From: CAYQNU01 sp964419055
GTDB lineage: Bacteria > Bacteroidota > Bacteroidia > Flavobacteriales_D > Parvicellaceae
Reading direction: 5' to 3'
Length of the DNA stretch: 64,000 nucleotides
Assembly (NCBI GenBank): GCA_964419055.1
Contig: CAYQNU010000017.1
Location: 1-64,000 of the forward strand
A program made the translations under genes and the position numbers. Positions within the stretch are counted from its first letter, which is position 1. Every line of letters begins with the position of its first letter. Of the stretch, positions 60,653 through 64,000 are shown piece after piece. The notes beneath the pieces were generated by a model, which was not told the origin of the DNA, did not search any database, and was given only the letters and a program-made list of their open reading frames with translations.

Positions 60653-63600
60653 ATGAAAAAACTCATTCTAAGCGTACTTACACTTGCCTTGTCACTAGGC
60701 TTATCAAGCGGTGTAAGTTACGCACAGTTAAGTCAAGGAGGTACTCCTTACACTTTTCAAAATGTGGCCCAGCCAAAATCATCTTTGCCTGCGCAAACAT
60801 TAATGAAACCTGATGTAACCAATTTGTTGGCAGTTGATGCAACCAATGACGCATTGGGAAAACCGTATCGCGTTGGTTTTAATATTCCCGTTAATATGAA
60901 CACTCAAAATTCGGGCACTTGGGAGACAACTCCTAATGGTGGTCAATTATGGAGGTTAAGAATTCATATGGATGATGCCTTAGCATTGGGACTTTATTAC
61001 CACAATTTCTTCATTCCTGCTGGTGGTAAGGTTTTTATATACAATGAATCGGAAAACCATGTAATTGGAGCATTTACTGATGCCTATAATTTTAACGATC
61101 AAATTAGAGCTACTCAAATGATTGAAGGTTCTACAACAACCATTGAATATTACGCTCCAATGGGTACTGTAGGTATTCCAATTATTGAAATTAAAGAAGT
61201 GGTTTATTTTTACAGAGGCGTAGAAGATTTCATTAAGCCTATTGTTGATGAGGCTACTGGAGGAAATGCTCCAGCAAATTTAGAAAAAGCCGCAAACTGT
61301 CAAGTAGACGTTGCTTGTACACCAGAAAGCACAGGATGGTTAGATCAAATTAGATCTGTAGTTCACTACACTTTCAATGATGGTACCGGGACCTATGTTT
61401 GTTCTGCTGCAATGGTAAATAATACTTCTCAAAACTGTACTCCTTATATTTTAACTGCATGGCACTGTGGTGAGCGTGTTGCTGGGCAAAGCATTTCAAC
61501 TTGGGTTTGGTATTGGAATTACCAAAAAGCAACTTGTTCGCCTGGTGCAGCTAATGGAACAGATCCAAGCAAAGGAACACAAACTATGACCGGAGGAACA
61601 GTTAGAGCTTCATCTGGAAACGGAACATTAAACAACCCTCCAGGTACGAATGAAGTAGCAGGATCGGATTTTTATTTAGTAGAATTAAATTCTCAACCCC
61701 CTACAGCTTACAATGCTTATTATGCAGGTTGGGATAGAACGAATACCGCTGCAACATCAGGAAAAGGTGTTCACCATCCAGCTGGTTCTGCAAAAAAAAT
61801 ATCAACTTATACTTCTTCCTTAACAAGCTCTACGTACAACGGAGGTGCTGCTAATGCACACTGGACTGTAGTTTGGTCAGCTACAACAAATGGTCATGGT
61901 GTAACAGAAGGAGGTTCTTCAGGATCGCCTATATTTAATCAAAACAAACGTATTGTTGGTCAATTATCTGGTGGTTCTTCGTTCTGTAATGCTACATCAT
62001 CTCCAGATTTATATGGTAAAATGTTTACCAACTGGGATTTAAATGGAACGGCAAATAATGCTCGTTTAAAACCTTGGTTGGATCCTGCAAATACTAACGC
62101 TACTTTCATTGATGGATCATACCAACCTTGTACACCACCTACTAGCCCTCCAACTTGCGGTATTACAACTAGTGCAACTTCAGTAACTGTAGGGAATACG
62201 GTTAACTTTACAGATGGTTCAACTGGTTTGCCAACTACTTGGAACTGGGATTTTGATTTAGCTAACTTAGGAGGTGTTACCCCAGGTACTTCAACCACAC
62301 AAAACCCTGGTAACGTAACGTACAATAATATAGGGACTTACCAAGTACAATTAATCGCTTCAAATGCAAATGGTGCTTGTACAACTTCAGTAAATATTAC
62401 CGTTTCAGCTTCTTTGGGTTGTGATACGTTATTGAATATAGCTGACACCAATTCATTAACCGTTTATCAAAATGTTGCAGGCAGTTACATTACCGGAACT
62501 AATACATACTTGGATAAAGCTAAAGCAGAACGTTACTCTGGTTACAACCCATATACACACATTACAGGTACCGATATATTTCTTGCAAATGTTGTAGATG
62601 GTGGAAATGGATCAAATGTTACCATTAACGTACACAGTGAAACAGCTGGATTACCAGGTGCTATATTAGGATCAGTTACATACACTTTGGCTCAAATAAA
62701 TGCAGCTTTAACATCAGGTCAAGGTGTCGTCTTTTTCCCTTTTAACTCTCCTATCAATGTTGGAGGAAATCCCTTTTATGTAAGCGTTGATTATAGTGAT
62801 TTAACGGGCACGGATGCTTTAGCAGTAGTTTCGAAATTTGCCAATGTTTCTGTTCCAGCAACTTCAGCATTCGAACAATGGTCTGACAATACTTGGCATG
62901 ATATGTCAACGGTTTACAGTGCTCCTAATGATAAGTGGTCTTTATACATTACTGCTCACGTAACGGACGCACCTGTTTCAGGTAGTATTTCAAGTTCAGT
63001 TACTGCAGGATGTACGGGGGCATCTATTAACTATACATCTACTTCTACTAATGCAACTGGATATTCTTGGATTTTACCAGGAGCAACTCCAGCTAGTGCA
63101 ACAACAGCTAACGCTACAGTAACTTATGCAGCTCCTGGAACCTATTCAGCTTATTTAATATTGGAAGGTTCTTGTGATGGTCAAATTATTGATTCTACAA
63201 CTATTACTATTACAAGCGGAATTACAGTTACCAATACATTTGTTCAACCTACTTGTGTGGGTAATAATGGTCAAATAACCATTACTGCATCTGGAACTGG
63301 ACCTTTCCAATACAGTATAAATAATGGAACTACTTTCCAAGCCTCTAATATATTTACTGGCTTAGCTCCTGGTACTTATCCAATTGTTGTAACCAACTCA
63401 GGCGGATGTTCAGGAATAAGTAATGCTGTATTGACTGCACCTACAGGTGGACCAACAGTTACATCTACTCAAGTAAATCCTGGATGTGGAGCTTCAAATG
63501 GTAGCATTACAGTAAGTGCAACAGGTGGTGTAGCTCCTTATCAATACAGTATAAATGGTGGAGCGAATCAAGCATCAGCCACTTTTACTGGTCTTGCGGT

Positions 63601-64000
63601 TGGAACGTATAACATTTTAGTTACCGCTTCAAACGGTTGTACTGGTACAGCAACAGCTACGTTAACAAATACAGGTGGTCCTACAGCTACAGCTACAGCT
63701 ACTAATGTTACGTGCTTTGGCGGTGCAACTGGTACAGCAACAGCCGTTGCCACAGGTGGAACTGCACCATTCACTTATTTGTGGAGTAACGGTCAAACAA
63801 CTGCTACTGCAACAGGTTTAGCTGCTGGTTCATATTCAGTAACCGTTACGGATGCTGGAGGATGTCAAGCAACTGCCAATGCAACAGTTACCCAACCTAC
63901 TTCAGGTGTAACGCATACAGCAACTGTTACTAATGCTTCTTGTGGAAGTAGCAATGGTTCTATTACGGTAACAGCAACAGGAGGTTCCTCACCATTATCT
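60653..64000 (+). CDS. Secreted lysyl-endopeptidase-like serine protease with PKD and SprB repeats (runs off window)
   Basis: The open frame runs from the ATG at 60653 for 1116 codons to the right edge without a stop. A signal peptide (1-24, ending SYA) precedes a prodomain. A chymotrypsin-fold domain follows with a full triad: LTAWHCG (His271), GSDFYLVEL (Asp339) and GGSSGSP (Ser423). This spacing and the GGSSGSP motif match lysyl endopeptidases (Achromobacter protease I type). A PKD domain lies at about 502-585 (TWNWDF, IGTYQVQLIASN) and a second PKD-like one near 790. From about 863 on, four SprB-type repeats of ~75 residues begin, each with TGGxAPFxYxW/SINGG, GLAxGxYxVxVT and GC. The export domain (T9SS) is expected after the edge. 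Confidence 0.9.
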   Translation, partial: MKKLILSVLTLALSLGLSSGVSYAQLSQGGTPYTFQNVAQPKSSLPAQTLMKPDVTNLLAVDATNDALGKPYRVGFNIPVNMNTQNSGTWETTPNGGQLWRLRIHMDDALALGLYYHNFFIPAGGKVFIYNESENHVIGAFTDAYNFNDQIRATQMIEGSTTTIEYYAPMGTVGIPIIEIKEVVYFYRGVEDFIKPIVDEATGGNAPANLEKAANCQVDVACTPESTGWLDQIRSVVHYTFNDGTGTYVCSAAMVNNTSQNCTPYILTAWHCGERVAGQSISTWVWYWNYQKATCSPGAANGTDPSKGTQTMTGGTVRASSGNGTLNNPPGTNEVAGSDFYLVELNSQPPTAYNAYYAGWDRTNTAATSGKGVHHPAGSAKKISTYTSSLTSSTYNGGAANAHWTVVWSATTNGHGVTEGGSSGSPIFNQNKRIVGQLSGGSSFCNATSSPDLYGKMFTNWDLNGTANNARLKPWLDPANTNATFIDGSYQPCTPPTSPPTCGITTSATSVTVGNTVNFTDGSTGLPTTWNWDFDLANLGGVTPGTSTTQNPGNVTYNNIGTYQVQLIASNANGACTTSVNITVSASLGCDTLLNIADTNSLTVYQNVAGSYITGTNTYLDKAKAERYSGYNPYTHITGTDIFLANVVDGGNGSNVTINVHSETAGLPGAILGSVTYTLAQINAALTSGQGVVFFPFNSPINVGGNPFYVSVDYSDLTGTDALAVVSKFANVSVPATSAFEQWSDNTWHDMSTVYSAPNDKWSLYITAHVTDAPVSGSISSSVTAGCTGASINYTSTSTNATGYSWILPGATPASATTANATVTYAAPGTYSAYLILEGSCDGQIIDSTTITITSGITVTNTFVQPTCVGNNGQITITASGTGPFQYSINNGTTFQASNIFTGLAPGTYPIVVTNSGGCSGISNAVLTAPTGGPTVTSTQVNPGCGASNGSITVSATGGVAPYQYSINGGANQASATFTGLAVGTYNILVTASNGCTGTATATLTNTGGPTATATATNVTCFGGATGTATAVATGGTAPFTYLWSNGQTTATATGLAAGSYSVTVTDAGGCQATANATVTQPTSGVTHTATVTNASCGSSNGSITVTATGGSSPLS

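Noticed and set aside
61960..63774. Several 60-120 codon minus-strand frames at the right edge
   Set aside because: They are antisense to the protease/SprB frame, which is open for 1116 codons with a signal peptide, triad and repeats; repeat composition keeps the opposite strand open.
63460..63990. A CRISPR-like array in the repetitive right end
   Set aside because: The repetition is at codon level in a continuous reading frame (SprB repeats), with unit lengths near 220 bases and no constant direct repeat.

Overview
The window is a low-GC chromosomal segment from a member of the Bacteroidota, most likely order Flavobacteriales. The evidence is an LpxC-FabZ fusion between lpxD and lpxA, a surface protein with a gliding/type IX secretion (T9SS) C-terminal domain, SprB-type repeats, a TonB receptor paired with a DUF4249 lipoprotein, a two-subunit transketolase, a stand-alone MetH homocysteine-methyltransferase half, and many copies of the Bacteroidota -7 promoter motif TAnnTTTG a short distance upstream of start codons. 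Genus and species cannot be read from the sequence. Almost everything looks like conserved core genome. I see no insertion sequence, phage, CRISPR array or recognisable defence island.

Layout. 1-4.3 kb: the 5' part of pheT (minus, running off the left edge), then cysC, cysD and cysN for sulfate activation. 4.4-7.7 kb: the lipid A block lpxD, lpxC/fabZ, lpxA. 7.7-10.2 kb: a nitroreductase, DUF177, rpmF and an S66 LD-carboxypeptidase. 10.5-15.7 kb: a minus-strand nucleotide-sugar operon (aminotransferase, UDP-glucose dehydrogenase, UDP-glucuronate decarboxylase, acetyltransferase, 3-dehydrogenase). 15.7-21.4 kb (minus): the metH N-terminal half, a DUF2141 protein, ychF and a two-gene unit for a CUB/P-domain T9SS protein. 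21.6-27.1 kb: a plus-strand run of both transketolase subunits around a VWA-domain protein, then trmB and secreted proteins. 27.1-30.7 kb: purN and ung (divergent), lpdA, and the RNase P RNA on the minus strand.

30.8-38.7 kb: a fatty-acid-hydroxylase-like membrane enzyme, an S9 peptidase, a ChaN-like protein, a TetR regulator, a TonB receptor and a DUF4249 lipoprotein, which may form an uptake locus. 38.8-43.4 kb: rhodanese, tRNA-Arg(CCU), a beta-propeller protein, DUF2795, tRNA-Asn(GUU) and a PfkB sugar kinase. 44-50.1 kb: ppk1, a thiolase, a small membrane protein, an M23/LysM peptidase and two half-size YeeE/YedE transporters. 50.2-60.3 kb (minus): an ABC exporter, dnaJ and grpE, a TlpA-like thioredoxin, murA, DUF4290, nadD, gmk, YicC and a response regulator. 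60.4-64 kb: a small secreted protein and the start of a large secreted lysyl-endopeptidase-like protease with a PKD domain and SprB repeats, cut by the right edge.

Many apparent long-ORF starts use TTG codons lying inside a promoter or terminator, so I moved the start downstream to an ATG in those cases. The points most worth a second look are: MurA with Asp in place of the fosfomycin-target Cys; a near-perfect 30 bp-arm palindrome made from an inverted copy of the 3' end of tRNA-Asn; two promoters placed so that lpxD and the response regulator would have leaderless mRNAs; the VWA gene inside the transketolase operon; several structured intergenic elements; and the truncated protease/SprB giant. 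I found no convincing new multi-gene system.
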